A stretch of DNA of 64,000 nucleotides from Trichinella spiralis (taxonomy: Eukaryota > Nematoda > Enoplea > Trichinellida > Trichinellidae), in assembly GCA_000181795.3 (NCBI GenBank), contig CM012954.1:3554254-3618253 (forward strand). Direction: 5' to 3'. The stretch's first letter is position 1. Every line of letters begins with the position of its first letter. A program made the position numbers and the translations under genes. The notes under the pieces were generated by a model. That model was not told the DNA's origin and did no database searches. It saw only the letters and a list, made by a program, of their open reading frames with translations. Of this stretch, positions 1-13,893 are shown piece after piece.

Positions 1-170
1 TTCCAATCATTTGTTTTATAACACATTATTAATTATGATTGTAGTGGTCGTAGATTGTCGTAGTCGTCAAGTTTGTTAATATTGCATTATTGATGTAATG
101 CTGACAGTGCAGACATAATATAATATGATGCTTAACATGCAACAAGTAAATGTAAATAATAAGAATAATA

Positions 171-222
171 TATGTATATGTATGTATGTATGTATGTATG
201 TTTGTTTGTTTTTGTTTGTTTG
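171..222. repeat. TATG/TTTG tetranucleotide microsatellite
   Basis: A run of TATG units passes directly into TTTG units. Short open frames across it are an artefact of the repeat. It lies just downstream, in the minus sense, of the partial first exon at 249–468, so it would sit inside that gene's first intron. Confidence 0.9.
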
Positions 223-248
223 CATTTATGTAAATGTACATATGTTAC

Positions 249-468
249 CTGATGGAGCCCAGAGGAAGATTATTATTTGACGTAGATGCATGACCGATTT
301 ATCTGAAGCTTGATGGTCAGTGGTCGGTTGGTCGACAATGAATAAATTTTCAGTTAGCTTGTTGATGAAGCGAAGCGATTGCTTCGAAGGCAACTTAACC
401 GGCGGATCGCCATCGGTTGTGTTTGACGTAGATGCGGAATGTTTTTCGCTGCTCAAATTGCCATTCAT
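249..468 (-). CDS. partial gene: probable first exon of an unidentified protein
   Basis: On the minus strand an open frame begins with ATG at 468 and reads 73 codons to a good splice donor (CATCAG|GTAACA, exon end 249, phase 1). The rest of the gene would lie beyond the left edge of the window. The peptide begins MNGNLSSEKH, is Ser/Thr-rich and polar for about 30 residues, then becomes helical and hydrophobic (SLRFINKLTENLFIVDQP). I do not recognise the family. Base composition is less AT-rich than its surroundings, which supports coding. No signal peptide is seen. The last 15 residues could be intron if a shorter donor is used. Confidence 0.4.
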
Positions 469-3407
469 GGTGGTTGGACGGCGATCTGGAAGCTTTTTTC
501 GCCAAAGTAAGATTTAGCTTTGATACTCACTAGATGGCGCTTTTTACTGTTTGGCTATACTGGTTGCTGGTTAGTCGAAATAGGAAACATGGCGTTCGGC
601 ATTGCTGTTTTGTTTTCATTTCATTACAGTAAAATGTCTATCAAGAGCCAATGACCTTTCAGGACGGTTTAGTTCGCAGTGATTGTAATTTTGTGTGGAA
701 GGGAATGAAAAAAATTATTTCGCACCATTATTGAAGTGAGCCGACGCTGTGTACATGCGGTTGCCCAGGCCAACCGACTGACTATTTACTTCAGGCGCAT
801 TAAGATCGATCTTTGCAACTTGAATGAAGCAGCCGAGGTGATGCATATGGCGAGCTGAACGATCTGAAAGCCGAAATTTGCCACATTTGAACAAACTGAA
901 ATTGCAATCAGTACGATTTTGTGGTTTATTTACAATTATTATTATTATTTTCGTAATATCCAGTTTTTTCATTTTATTTTTTTGCATGTAAAATTATGTT
1001 TATAATGCCCTGAAGTTGGATGAGAGAGAGCATAGGGAGGAGGGTTTATTCTTTAAATATTATTTGGATTATTTGTTTAAGATATTTTTTAAATGCCTTT
1101 AGATGATTTAATGTACATGCTTGTCATTGTGAATCAAGTGTCATTTGTCAGGAATTTTTTTATACAACGTTTATAATAGCTATAGATTATATTTAAATGG
1201 ATATTAATTTTCTTTGAACTCAACGTTGCAAAAATTTGTTGAAGTGACATTATTTTTCACTTTATTTTCAAACTGTTAAACGATCATATTTATCAATGAT
1301 GGTAAAATTTATAATTGCTTTTATTATTTCCACATACATACCGTGACGCATTGCAATCGCAAATACTGATGCATATAGGTTTTTCTGATTTTTAGAAAGT
1401 GCTCATCGAAAGGTTATAAGTCAAACACTGAATTTGTCATACTTTGTTATTTTAGTATATTTATTTATTTATTTATTTGCCTTTTAATTAATCGATGTTT
1501 ATTTAAATGTTCTTCATCACTGAATTTATTATTAATTCATATTAGTTGGTAATCAATTGAAGCATGTGGAAAGATAGTTTCTTCTCTATCACCTATTTCA
1601 GATATTTTTGTAGAGAAGAAAGCTGATCAATTTGTTATTCACACATTGTCATTCTGTTGAATTTAAGTAATCACTTTTTGCTTGACAATAATGATGCATT
1701 ACTGATGAGATTATTTTTCACATTTACACGAACATATCCTGCAGTGACATTGAAATGTGTTCGATATTTTGAACTGAAATTTAATTAACCATTTTCTCAT
1801 TAAAATATATTTGAGTAGGAGGCATTTCGAAATGATTGCTCCTTTTTCTATTTGTTATTTTATGAATTTATTTCTAAATATTGCTTATCTTTTCTGATAA
1901 GCCTTTCTAATTAAGATGTTCTACAACTCTGCAAGCGTGGTTGTTGTGATATTTGCTTATTTCATTATTGTTTGCTTATCCAAGCTACACTGCCAAGCTG
2001 TTTGCTCAACTCATCCACTAGTGCAAATTATGCAAAATTAAATTGCCGTATTTGTGTTCAACCATGGCATAAGTAAGGTTTTGCGAGGTTGTTGTGCATG
2101 CAAATGAATGCAAATGCGGAATTCGTTTGCTGCTGCTGCTGTTTAGCTGTTTGGTTTTTTGCGTTCTATAGTGAATTTTATTTATTCAAAGATCAATTCC
2201 AATTTCAGTATTCGTTGCGTCACAATTAATTGAACAAATTTATAATGTGAATGAAAAATATTTATTATTTATGCGGTTTAAAAGCAGTTTATTTTCAAAT
2301 GAATAAATTAGACGTTTTTTTAATAATGCTTTATAAGGAATGGTAGCTTTTTGTTAGATAGCAAGATTTTTTCCATGTTGAGGTTTATGTTCAAAATTTT
2401 TTTATAAAACAGTTTTATAATTTTTTAAGGAGAATGTTTGCTTTTTATTTTAATTTTTAATTGAAACATTGCATTGCTTAACGTAAGCGATCCATAATCA
2501 AGATTTGCATAAAGCAATCAGCGGAATATTATTGAAATTTGAGTTAAATTTACATTCAACAAAGAATAAAGAGGAAAATCATTTCATTTTTCAAGTTGTT
2601 CATTGATAAACGATTACTTGCATAATTTCCTTACCTTACTTTTGCGATTCGTAAGAAATGCTTTCTTTTATGTTTGCATTATATATGTAGCCGTGCAAAA
2701 TTAGCTTCATTATCAGTTGAATTAATTGTCAGATGTTGAAATGGAAGGGTTATGTATCCGTTTTCTTCTTCTTCTTCTTCTTTTCCTATTTTCTTTTTCA
2801 CTTCAACTTCATCTTTGCGTAAATATTCTGTAATCATTATCTTAAACATTGTGTGAGAATATTGATTTTTTCCAATTTTGCATGATTAAGAAATTATTTG
2901 AAAAAACTTTCCGCTTGGATTTGGAAATTTTAAGAATGTTAGATTGATAATACTAACGGCGTTGTCTTTTCGAATCAGCTCTGCTGTTAACGACCGCAGG
3001 GTACTTACTTCGTTATTCACTAATGATCATGAGGCAGTTTACGCTAGTTAATTGAATTTTCTATTTACACAGAATCTGATTGCTTTTAAAATTTACCAGT
3101 TTCGGTTATTTTTATTTTTTCAATAAATTTTTATTTAAAATCAGGCGTTTGTTTGCTTGTTTGAAGCTTGCTTAAAACTTTTCATAATTTCAGAAATGGA
3201 ACAGTCTAACAGTAGAAAACAGAACTTCAATTTTTCACGATATTTAGAGTATATGTATTTTTTTTATTTTAGATGAAAAATGATGTGCGGGTAGTATGGG
3301 CTTTATTCGCAAAGTGATTCTTTCAGGCAAATGTTTATTAAAATTCTGAAGTATTGAATGAAATATATGGACATTTTGTACAAATAAATCGATCCAATGA
3401 GCAAAAA
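469..3407. other. AT-rich non-coding stretch with one orphan exon candidate
   Basis: About 2.9 kb with no convincing gene. The exception is a minus-strand candidate terminal exon at 895–715: a TTTCAG acceptor precedes LFKCGKFRLSDRSARH and the frame ends in a stop codon at 717–715 after FNNGAK. It is unrecognised and no partner exons were found. A short TTC microsatellite lies at 2761–2782. The remainder is typical AT-rich intergenic or intronic sequence. Confidence 0.5.
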
Positions 3408-5267
3408 TTATGATTCCATGCATTCTTTCAACAATTTGCGTAACCAGCTCTGAGAATTGCTCAGGCTTTGCACCAAAGATAAGTGATCTTCAGCCGGTGC
3501 TACATGTTTGCTGATTATAACTGCACCGTTGTGTGTACTTACTTCACGAAGATGACTGTACATTGAATTGGTTTGATCCTTGAATGCTTCACTTTCGTTT
3601 TCTCCAACAATTAACAATACTTTCAAATTTTGTATGCTGTTATCGTTCATTTGTGGCAAAATCTGCGTTTCAAATATTGGACTATATTGAAGCGCCATTT
3701 CTTCTGTCAAACTACAAAGGGAAGATATCTTTAAAATTTTAATCACCGGACCGTAGCGTTAGTACCTACCGCACAGCATTTCCAATGTAAGAATTTACCA
3801 ACGGTTGTAAATTGTATACACCGCTGAGAAGTACAATTCCTCTTATGAGAGATAGTTGTTCATTTTTTATCTTCGACAAAGCCGTGCTAATCAAATGAGC
3901 ACCTGCCGAATGACCGACAACATATATTGGTGCAGAATCATACTTTGAATTGCTCAGTTCGACCAACAGCAATACACCTTGAATAACGTCATTCACAATT
4001 TCTTGCATCGTGACCATCGGCGCCATTCTATATTCCAACGTGGCGAATCTTATTTGCTTATCTGTCAAATCGCAAATCGCTTCGCCGTTGATTTGTGATG
4101 TTCCTTCCTTAAACAAAAGATAATAATAATAATAATATGAACATTTATTCAATTTGTGAAATATGGATTATACCTGCCAAAAACCGCCGTGAATATAGAA
4201 TAATGTAGCAATACTTGATTTTTGAACATGTTCAAAAATTTCCACACAGCTTCTTCGGCTGTCGGTACAGTCGAAAGGAAAAGATTCTTTCCGAATCAGG
4301 GCATCGTTCGGAATAGCCACAGTAGTCCATTCATAAAACTTTTTTAAAATCTTAATTAATTTCAAAAAATTATTTTTTTAGCTTGCGCAGACTGGTAAAT
4401 TTCATTATTATTTACCTCATACGGTTGACATCGTCTAGCCGACCAATGACTTGCAGAATATTGACATTCGATTTGTGAATATGGAAATCCATGAATGCAA
4501 ATATTAAGGTTTTTCACATCTTCTAACCCTAATATTTATAACAAAAAAGATAAAAACAACGAAATAAATGCCAACAAAAGTAATCAGTTTAAAAGTTTAT
4601 AATAATAAAATGCAACGTATTCAATTATCAGTAGTTAGTTTAAAAAATGTAAAATAATTCAAACGCAAATATTATTAAATTTAAAGTATTTAAATTTCGA
4701 AATATTTTGTTACAGTAATCCTAAAATAATGCTTGCATGTCTGTAAAAATACTGTATAAATGACGTTAAATATACAACAGCGATTTTTAGATTTTTCATT
4801 TATATATCAACTGATAAACTTCAGCAGTCAGTTTTAACCAACAGACATTGACATATCAAAACAATCAACACATATTCCTTTAACTTATTAAGCACTTTTT
4901 AGTTAATTACGGACTGCCGCTTTTCGATTTTAATGTTATATTTATTTAAAATTTACTATTTATTTACTTTTGTAACACAATGAAATATGTGAAATATAAA
5001 GAAAAATAATTCACCTTTTGAATTAAGTATATTCAAAAAATCGTTAATAACAAGTTGTGTTTGTTTAGTGCAATGAATTAGATCATTCGTGTTGTTTTTC
5101 AATTTTCCGCTTAACAACGGCACTTTGAAGCAAAAAGAAACATTCTCCAGTTGTCCTTCATTAATCAAGATATTATTATCACCATGACAATGATTTAATT
5201 CGCTAATTTTCACACTCACGAATTCAGATTCACCATGCATCCCTAAACATTCTTTGCTCACTTGCAT
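3408..5267 (-). CDS. AFMID: arylformamidase (kynurenine formamidase), alpha/beta hydrolase
   Basis: Hydrolyses N-formyl-kynurenine to kynurenine in tryptophan catabolism (cytosolic in known members). Five minus-strand exons: 5267–5015, 4528–4416, 4350–4174, 4107–3770 and 3711–3408. Phases match throughout and give about 394 residues. Seen: the QYSASHW motif that opens the family's conserved part (YSPSRW in relatives), the oxyanion motif HGGFW, the nucleophile elbow GHSAGAH, a second conserved block LLSGVYNLQPLV, and the catalytic His in AEDH near the C-terminus. Human AFMID is about 300 residues. The extra ~85 residues come from the first exon, which carries the only usable ATG; exon 2 has no in-frame ATG before the conserved block. 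The position of the catalytic Asp (QFDSPEF in mammals) reads ENESEAF, i.e. Glu. Head-to-head with RIC1, about 685 bp apart. Confidence 0.88.
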
Positions 5268-5951
5268 CAGAAGAAAAAAAATAAAAAAACTACTTATAAA
5301 CAGTTCGATTACAATCCTGTTGTTAATAATATTTTGCGTAATAAAAATTCATTGCACTTACTATACGTGCGTACAAAAATTATTCAGTGCACAAAGTAAA
5401 GAATGTCATTCACCACCAAAAAATTACAGAAATGAATCGTCACTAAGGAATATGTTTGCATATGGTGTACAGATAAACAACCCAGTTAAAATAATAATGA
5501 GAACTTTAAAAAAATTCGTAAAATGAAAATTCATTACAGGTAATTAATAATTATGTATGGCAAATTATTTGTCTGTTAAATGCTGAATGATAATAATTTA
5601 TTAGACATATATTTATACAAAAATTGATTGAATTACTATTAGTAATTGATATTTATTATGTTCGCGTAGTGATCTGAAAAAAATTCGAATTAAAGTATCT
5701 TATGTTATTAGTTCTTCATTTTGTTCTTACTGTAATTTTGGTTGCAATTATTGCTCTGCTTTTGGCATTGAAAGTGCAACTCTGAACTTGTTTTACAGTT
5801 TGTCAAGGCAACTTTTTATCATGCTCAAATAGCAAGAACGTCAGTTAAGACATGTATTGGTTTATAAATGTTCGGCCGTCCTTGCCATATCTAGAAATTG
5901 TCAATAAAAGAAAATTTTCTTTTTCCTTGTGATGCTTTGATTTATCTGAAA

Positions 5952-8900
5952 ATGTATCCGATTGGCATTCCAACTGTGCTAAATACCCATACGGAAGATG
6001 ATGATGCCGAAAAATCACAAATTGTTCACTTAGCTTGTAATCGAGAACGAGATATATGCGTAGTTTTGTGGCGAAACGCTGTTGCTTTGTATTTTACATT
6101 TCCACAGCTATGTCTGATTTCACACTTTGCCACAGACGAAGAATTAGATTTGATGGGTGACTATGAATGCGTAATGTGGAAACCGGATAGTACTGCATTA
6201 TTGGTTCGAGTATGTATCACACATTTAATTTACTTTTAATCGTTTCAATTTTTTAACAAAGTTTTTCTTATTGTAGACTTCAAAGAATTTTCTTTTATTA
6301 TACAAAGTGAAAATCGATTGGGAATTATCTTATCGCGTTTTTCAAGAAGCTGCTAATTCGTCTCATAGTAGCAGTTCCAATCGACCTTTTATAACAAGGA
6401 AGATTCCTGCCGTTCAGCTCACCTTAACTACAACAGTGAACTTATCAGCTCATATTAACTGGTAACTTTTTTAATTTTTTTACTGTTTTTATATATCTTA
6501 CTTTTTAACTACTTTTCCCGAAATAACTGTGTTTTATTATCATAAATCTTCATGTATATTTTTTAATGTTTAATATGGAAATTTTGTGGCTTCAAATCAT
6601 TTCAAGTGTTTGCATTGTTAACAGAGTATCATTATTTTATAAGGAAATTTTAAATCATTAATTATGTGACGTAACTGTAACGCAATCAATGGGATAGATG
6701 ACTGCTCATTGTTGAACAAGATGTGTTTGTTCATTGTTTTATTTTGTCATTATTGCCAAACAAACAGTAAAAGTTACTTTTTATTTAGAGAGGAAATAAT
6801 GTATTTTATATCTGTTTAAGATTTTGTTCTTCATTTATAATTTTTTAATTTTAAAATATTTTCAACTTGTATAGTAGTTACAGTAAGTAGTAAAATTCAC
6901 AGAAATAGTAATAATTGAAATTTATGACAGTGAATAAATATGAAACAATAGTCTAATATCTAGCTGACTATATAAATTTGGGCGTTAATGTATTTTATAT
7001 GTAATAATATTGTTTGAACTTGGCATTTCACTGTAGCATATTTTTTTCACATAGTGTTTTTTAAATGTGAAACGTGGCAATTTGTATCGCTGAAAATGAT
7101 AAGCAAGTTGATTGTATGCTTACGTACATTATATTTTGCTTGCTTCAACAGATAAGAATGATTTCAAGTTCAGTTGTTTGTTTTGTTATATCTAGTTTTT
7201 ATATGAGAGATTCTTCATCTGGAAATTAATTACAGTTATTCTACTTTGAAAGAAGAGTTTCTGATCTGTTTGAAAAATGGTTTTGTTCATCGTTTTCTCT
7301 GGGATGGTCAAATTGTCGAAGAATTGGCTTGGTCAGTGGATAAAGTGCCATTTTACTTCGATCAGTTGCAGTCACGTGCTCAGTATGCGAACCGAATAGC
7401 GTCGGATTGCAGTGAATTTTCTCCCTCCACTCCCCCAACAGCAGCAGTCTGCTTTGTTGACATTTGTCATTCATCTTTTGTTGGTGGATTTTTGGTAGTG
7501 CTAAATGACGGTCGTGCTGCCCTGTTGACAGCATTGTCACCAAGATTTCATCCTTCGGTAATGATAAGAAAATTTATTGTTCAATATGTTGAATCAAAAA
7601 AAAAAGAAAAGAATTCTTTTTTACAATCAGGAATTGAGAGCAATTTGGGCTCCAAATGTAAATGATGCATGCTGTTGTTCAACGAATCATAAATATCGTT
7701 TATTGGCGATTGGATGTAAAGAGTAAGAAATGTTGAAAGCGAATTAAAAACCCATTTATTATTCGGTTTAAATTTTTCAGTTCTTCAGTTCTTGTTTTTC
7801 ACGTCGACGATACAACTGGTGCCTTGGTGTTAACTTACCGTACAGATTTGAATGTGATCGGCAATCCAGAATTGACTCGCAATTTGGGCCCCGTTCAGTC
7901 TGTGAAATGGGCAGCACCGGGTAACTATCTGCTGGTCAGTTGGCGTGCCATGGGTATTGGTTGCTGGTCAGTATTTGGTTCAAGATTGTGGTTCAAGCCT
8001 TGTCTGTTGGATCGCAGTTCAAATGCGATTCGTTGCTTCGACTGGGGTCCAGAAGGTCACCATGTATGGTTCACCAACGGCGTGGAGCTTTTCGTAGTTC
8101 GCCTTTTGTCTCTCTGCGATACCAATTCTGTTGTTTTAGTATGAAATGGAACCTTTTATTTTCTTCTTCTTCTTAATTTCACCTGAACAATAGCTATTAA
8201 TTAATTTTCAATTTCCCTTGTTGATTTAGCGTTGATTATTATCTTTTCAGAGCGATCGAGAGAGAATTGGTTTGTATTGTGATGATCAAATTTATCTAAG
8301 TCCCGATAATGGTATCAATCGCGCATCTAATGCCGAATGGCCGCTGGCTTTTTGGCATCAAATTCAAGTGCCGTTGGAATATTTGAATTATTGTTGGCCC
8401 ATTCGAGTGAGTCAATTATTGAGTTTGCGCGTGACCACTGTCAGCTTGGTTTGTTACTGCTCTTATAAATGTGAATTATTTTCTAAAAGAAACTTCTTGT
8501 TTATTTATTTATTTATTTATTATTTTTTTAATTTCCTTTTTAGACGTGTTACTTTGATGCGATCAATAATGTAGTTTGTGTGGTGGGCAGTCGTGGTTTT
8601 GCTTATCACTTGTTGACGACCAGAAAATGGCGTCTCTTCACCAATGAGGTTCAGGTAAAAAAGAATTTGAATTTAAAATAGATGTTTTAAATTACTATCA
8701 TTTTTATATATTTATATTTTAGGAGCGTCAGTTGGTGGTCGGTTCGGCAGTGCGTTATTGGAATGGTTATATAATATGTAGTTGTTACGATTTTGAAGAT
8801 GAATCAGATGAAGTAGATGATTGATTGCATTTGAAAAAAAAGCTGTTTATAATAATATTTATTCTATTATTATTATTTTATTGTTAATATTAGTGTTATT

Positions 8901-11900
8901 TTGTTTAGCTGAGATTTTATCCAACTTCAGAACGATTGGATTCTGATTATTGCACCCGTTTGACTTTGGAATCACCAGTGTTGTTGTTATCGTTACGTGA
9001 AGAAGTGTTGTTGACGTTCGATTTGGAGGCGAAATGCATTTTATACTACATGTCGATAATTGATGATGCTAAGCAGAGAACTATCAACGTGGAGAAGAAG
9101 GCTATCATTTTAGTATCGGATCTTGTTCCGCATCCGTTTTGTGTTGCATCGGTGCATATAATCTCTAGACAGACACTTGACTGTGGCGAAGGAACGTTTT
9201 GCGGAACAGTGGACACGTTGCTGCTAAATGTAGCCGGTCGTGTGATCATGCTCACGCCTCAGACGTTATCTTGTCGACGTCACGTTGGTGATGACGTGAA
9301 AGCTTCACAACTTGAAGCGCCTTTACTGATTGCCTCGTTTGTGGAACAGATTTGGTGCGGTGCCGGTGCCGATTCTTCGAAGCCACATTTAAGCCAAGCG
9401 ATTTGGATCAACTCTGGTTCTCGGGGCATGTTGATATGGATGCCATTGATGCCACGTGATGACCAGCAGCATCTTGCCACCAAGCATCAATCGTTCATTT
9501 CTAAATGGATCATGCTTGGTTTCCAGTTGTCATCTCTGCACCCTTCAGTGGTCTGCTCGTTGAAGTGTTTTTTCTTGGGTGTGGAAAGTGAAACAGATTG
9601 TTCAAATTCTTGGATTGAACATAAACGTGAGGTGTTTCTGCATCACATTTTGAAACAGTTGCTTCGGCGAAATCTTGGCATCTATGCACTGGACATTGCG
9701 AATACTTGTCGTGATTTGCCTCATTTTCAGCACTGTTTAGAGTTGCTTTTGCACAGTGTCCTCGAAGAGGAAGGCACTTGCTCAGAACCGATTCCAGGTT
9801 TGAATACACACATATATACATGTATAAAAGTCACACTGTTATACTGTTTAGCACAACATGATTAAATGTGTATTAGATGAAATTACATTTTACAAAATGT
9901 ATTGCTATGAATTAACGTTTCTAAATGATTGATTCTATTTATAAATGTAATAAGATTACGATAAGCTTGTCTTTATTACTTGGTTGTACTTCTTTTAGAT
10001 CCGCAGTTGCCGAGAGTTATTGAATTTTTGCGCGAATTTCCTGAATTTCTTCAAGTAATTGCTTATTGCGCGCGTAAAACTGAAATGGCACTGTGGAAAT
10101 ATTTGTTCCAGTATGTTGGTAGTCCAAAACAGCTGTTTCAAGTATACATTTCTTTTAATTTTACGTTGTTATTTTAATTTCTATTACCATTTGTTTCTAT
10201 TTGAGATTTGTCTAAAAGAGAAACAATTGGAAACTGCAGCTTGCTATTTTATCATTTTACAAAGCATGGAATCATCATCAGACAGTAAAAAGGTATACGA
10301 TAAATACATGTGTTTGTGTGTGAAGAAATTTAAATAATAAATATTTTTCAGCTTGCCACGGAACTTTTGAAAGCCGTTTTAAACGAACGCAGATGGAATA
10401 TTGCCAATGAAATTATTCGCTTTTTGAAATCCATCGGTTAATAAATCGTTTTTTTTTCTAAAAAAGATTTGTTTTTATTAATTTTTTTTGATGATTTTCA
10501 GATCCATCCGATTTGGATTCACCTCCGACAACACCATTGATTTTTTTGAAACAGTCTGCACAGCCGAGAATATCTATTCTTTCTCCTACGGTTATTGAAA
10601 ATTGGAATGGGTTCATGTTTGCCAATGCATCTGGTGGTGGTGGTGGTGGATCACGTTCTCGAAATCAATCTGGTACAAGTCACACAGATTCGGCTAGTCG
10701 TCACAGTTCCGCCGTCTGGTCAACGCCTTCAGTAGCTGAGCAGTCTATTTCACATGGTCAACAGCAGTCCAATTTTGGATTGGATCGAAAAAGTGACAAT
10801 AATTCTATGGACGGATTTGTGCAAATTATTTTAGCTGACCATGCCAAGCAGTTGATTGCCAGCTGTCGACTGTATGATTTGATCGTATTTGCAGATCAGG
10901 TTAACTTCAACGTCATTCTGTGGTTAAATCAACAACGGTAAGCATTTTGTCATCCATCTAGGCATATTGTATTTTTAGAATTGATAAAATTTATCAATAT
11001 AATTCGTTGATTGTGTTTAGGCATCGTGCAGCGAAAGTTGTGCATTTTCCAACGGCTTTGCGAAGTTTACACTCCGATTTCAGCATTGCCTACCCTTTAC
11101 CGGATACGAACTTTGATATAAGCTATTTGGGAGCGTCAGCTTTGCAAGATGTCCCTTATTCAGCTGGTAATTGAGCAGATGTGAATGGAATTGATTTTAA
11201 TATTAGAATTTTTAATTTGAATTTTTGTAGAATTGTTGGAGACGTCGAATTTGTTGAACGGCAATGGCAACGGTAATATTGGTGACGACGATTTGTCGCT
11301 GATTGAATCGCTCAGTCTTGTTGAACCGAAAGGGAAACAGCCATTTGATTCGGCTGCTGCTGGACAGTCGAACGGTTCAGTTGTTGTTGATACGCTAAAG
11401 CTGGAACTTTTGGATGGTGAATTGTTGGCAGATGACGATTCGAAAAGAAAAATTGGCAACGAGCGGATGAGAAAAACGATGCATTTTGTCGAAAGTATTA
11501 TGATAGAAGCGGCTTGTTTGGATTGGTTGTTGTTGATTGATTTGGTGTTGCGTGATTTGAGAAATTTTCGGTCATTGTTGTTGATGACCATCTCTTCCAC
11601 GAACGCAGATGAAATGAAAGCGTTGGACAACGGTTTGACAGATTTGATTCAGTGGGCTGAGAAGGATTGGTATGTGTATATATTTTTTTCGACTTTTTGA
11701 TGATTTAATAAGATCATTTAAGTTAAAATTGTTTTTTGTTTTGTATTTTCAGCTTTGCTTATGTACCGTTTTTTAAAGCTGTTCGTGATGCTTTGCAACA
11801 TGTGTGTGCCGAACGCTTGGAAGACGATTATTTCAATATTGGCAATGGGAATTCAGCGACGTCGATGAAATCTGTGGAAAATGCTGCGATTTCTGTTTCG

Positions 11901-12080
11901 TCGACATTATCTGTACGAGAGTTGGCCATAAAAAATCTCAGCAAAATTGAATCCAAAGCAGCTTTCAGCGAAACGTTTTCCAGTCGACCTCAGCTCGGAC
12001 GACATTATGTATCCTCTGTTGAAGATCATTTGATAAATCCTGTTTCTCCTTCAGAACATACATCCTGTTCGATGATGTGA
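5952..12080 (+). CDS. RIC1: RIC1 homologue, RAB6A GEF complex partner 1
   Basis: RIC1 with RGP1 activates Rab6 at the Golgi for retrograde transport. Sixteen exons: 5952–6209, 6277–6461, 7236–7557, 7631–7722, 7781–8138, 8251–8406, 8544–8654, 8723–8812, 8909–9797, 9999–10141, 10206–10292, 10352–10436, 10502–10937, 11021–11166, 11231–11669 and 11753–12080. Phases close to about 1,374 residues, near the size of human RIC1. The N-terminal ~750 residues are the WD40-type propeller ([38 protein letters not shown]). The RIC1 C-terminal domain follows ([43 protein letters not shown]). Tail blocks [19 protein letters not shown] and CFAYVPFF match the family end. The start is the first ATG in frame (MYPIGIPTV); relatives also start MYF. 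AATAAA lies at 12261. Gly run at about 10631–10650. Confidence 0.95.
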
Positions 12081-13140
12081 TAAGCTCACTTCAGTTTCAG
12101 TAATTCCGGTTGTTTGATGCACTGTGCTCATATTTGTTGTTTAGTCGAGCTGTTTATTATTGTTAAGCCAAACAGTTGATCCTCTTTCTGTTTCTCTTTT
12201 TGTAAAATAATGACATCGTTGCGCATTTATGTCTTTGGATCTATTTTGTTTTTTTCTTCGAATAAATAATTATGCATGTAAAGTTCTTTTCATTAATTTC
12301 TAGAAAGGTTGAATTCCGCTATTAAGAAAAAGGAAATTTATTTACAATTATGAAATTTCAATTATTCACTTGACAATACATTATGTTTATTGCGTTTATT
12401 TTCAGCTTTAATATTTATGCATATTGTATGAGCGTACGTCTACTGTCGATATATTTACAGTATTACGAGTTCAACAAAGTTCAGATTCGCTGATCGGTTT
12501 TGTACAAAAGTTTCGTAGCTGCACTACTACCACCGCCAGCCACTACACAACTGCCACTAATCAATTCATATTTATTTCAAAGGTAAGTGAGTTTTGAAGA
12601 TTTATTTTAAAGGAAGTGCATTTATAAAAATGTAAGAGAGTGAATGAAATTCAGTAATAGAATGTAAATCAAATGTAAAGTTGGTGACGCTCTAGAATGC
12701 ATCGAATGTCCCAGAAAATATAGAATATCTCGCTGAGAGGTTGAGAGGAAAAGATAATTTTCAATACAAACTTCTTCAAGAGACAGAAACGGTATTCAGT
12801 TCTACATCTCCCACATGCAAAAACTTCATCAATTCAGATTTTCACCGAATCACTTTAGTTAGTATCTGCAATTATTTATGTGAAACGTTGTTTTTTTTCA
12901 TTAATGTAAGAGAATTTCATTTACTGCAAGATGTTTTACGTCTTTGGGAATAGGATGCATATAATTGATTTTTGTAAATGAGTCAAGAGAAATGATAAGA
13001 GGTAACGAGGTTATTATAAATGAAGAAATACGCATAGCATCGGGGAAAATGACGAAAAAAGAATAAGAATTAGGAAAATGCAGTGAATATAGCCTAATCG
13101 GAATTGGCAAAGGTTGCGCGTAATTTTGAAAACGCGCCAC
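12081..13140. other. tail-to-tail intergenic region between RIC1 and SRF
   Basis: Holds the RIC1 3' UTR with AATAAA at 12261–12266 and the SRF 3' UTR, in which TTTATT (minus-strand AATAAA) occurs near 12567 and 12601. No convincing coding exon is seen on either strand. Confidence 0.6.
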
Positions 13141-13861
13141 TCACTCGGCCCCTTTGGATGCCTTTTCAGCGTCGTTATCTTCAGTAGTTGCCTGGTTTGC
13201 TGCACTGAATGAAGCCATGAAGCCAGCAGAGAGCAACTGAAATTAAATGTGAATTGTTAAATTGTAAAAACATATATAAATTATTATACAAAATATACTC
13301 ACCGACTGAGGATTGATAGTGAAGGGCATTGGTATGGTGATGAACTGTTGCTGCTGAGCGTTGCTGGAATCGGATACAGTCGATGTGCTAGCCGGGAAGC
13401 CGGCGAACATAAACTGTGTTTGTCCATTTATATCAGTTGTCATGGCGGTTGTTGGAGCCGCATACACAAGTCCAGGTGGAATCTGGTACATCAGGGCTCC
13501 ATTTGGAGCAATTCCAGCTGTAATAAAAGAATTAACATATAATGTTGAATGATAAATAATTGAGAAATTGTTCCTCAGTTCAATTACTTGGAATGAAACC
13601 AAAAGATTGCTGCTGCTGTTGACTGCCAGCTGCAAGATTGTTATTAGGGAGCAAACCTAGAACGCAAATGGAAAAAGAAATTAACCACAGGTTGTATTGC
13701 GTGCTTTAACGTTAAATTAACCAGTGAAAGAAAACACAGGAGTTGTGCCAGAAGCTACATTTGAAGTGCTCGTTGACAATGACGAGTTTGTCGTTTTGAC
13801 AGCATTTTGCGGACTCAACTGCGATGACGCCGCACCTTTGCCAGCTTTGCATAATTTTTGT

Positions 13862-13893
<32 letters not shown>

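Noticed and set aside
8723-8824. in-frame stop suggesting RIC1 is split into two genes
   Set aside because: A donor GAA|GTAGAT at 8812 removes the stop and joins to [10 protein letters not shown] in the correct family context and phase.
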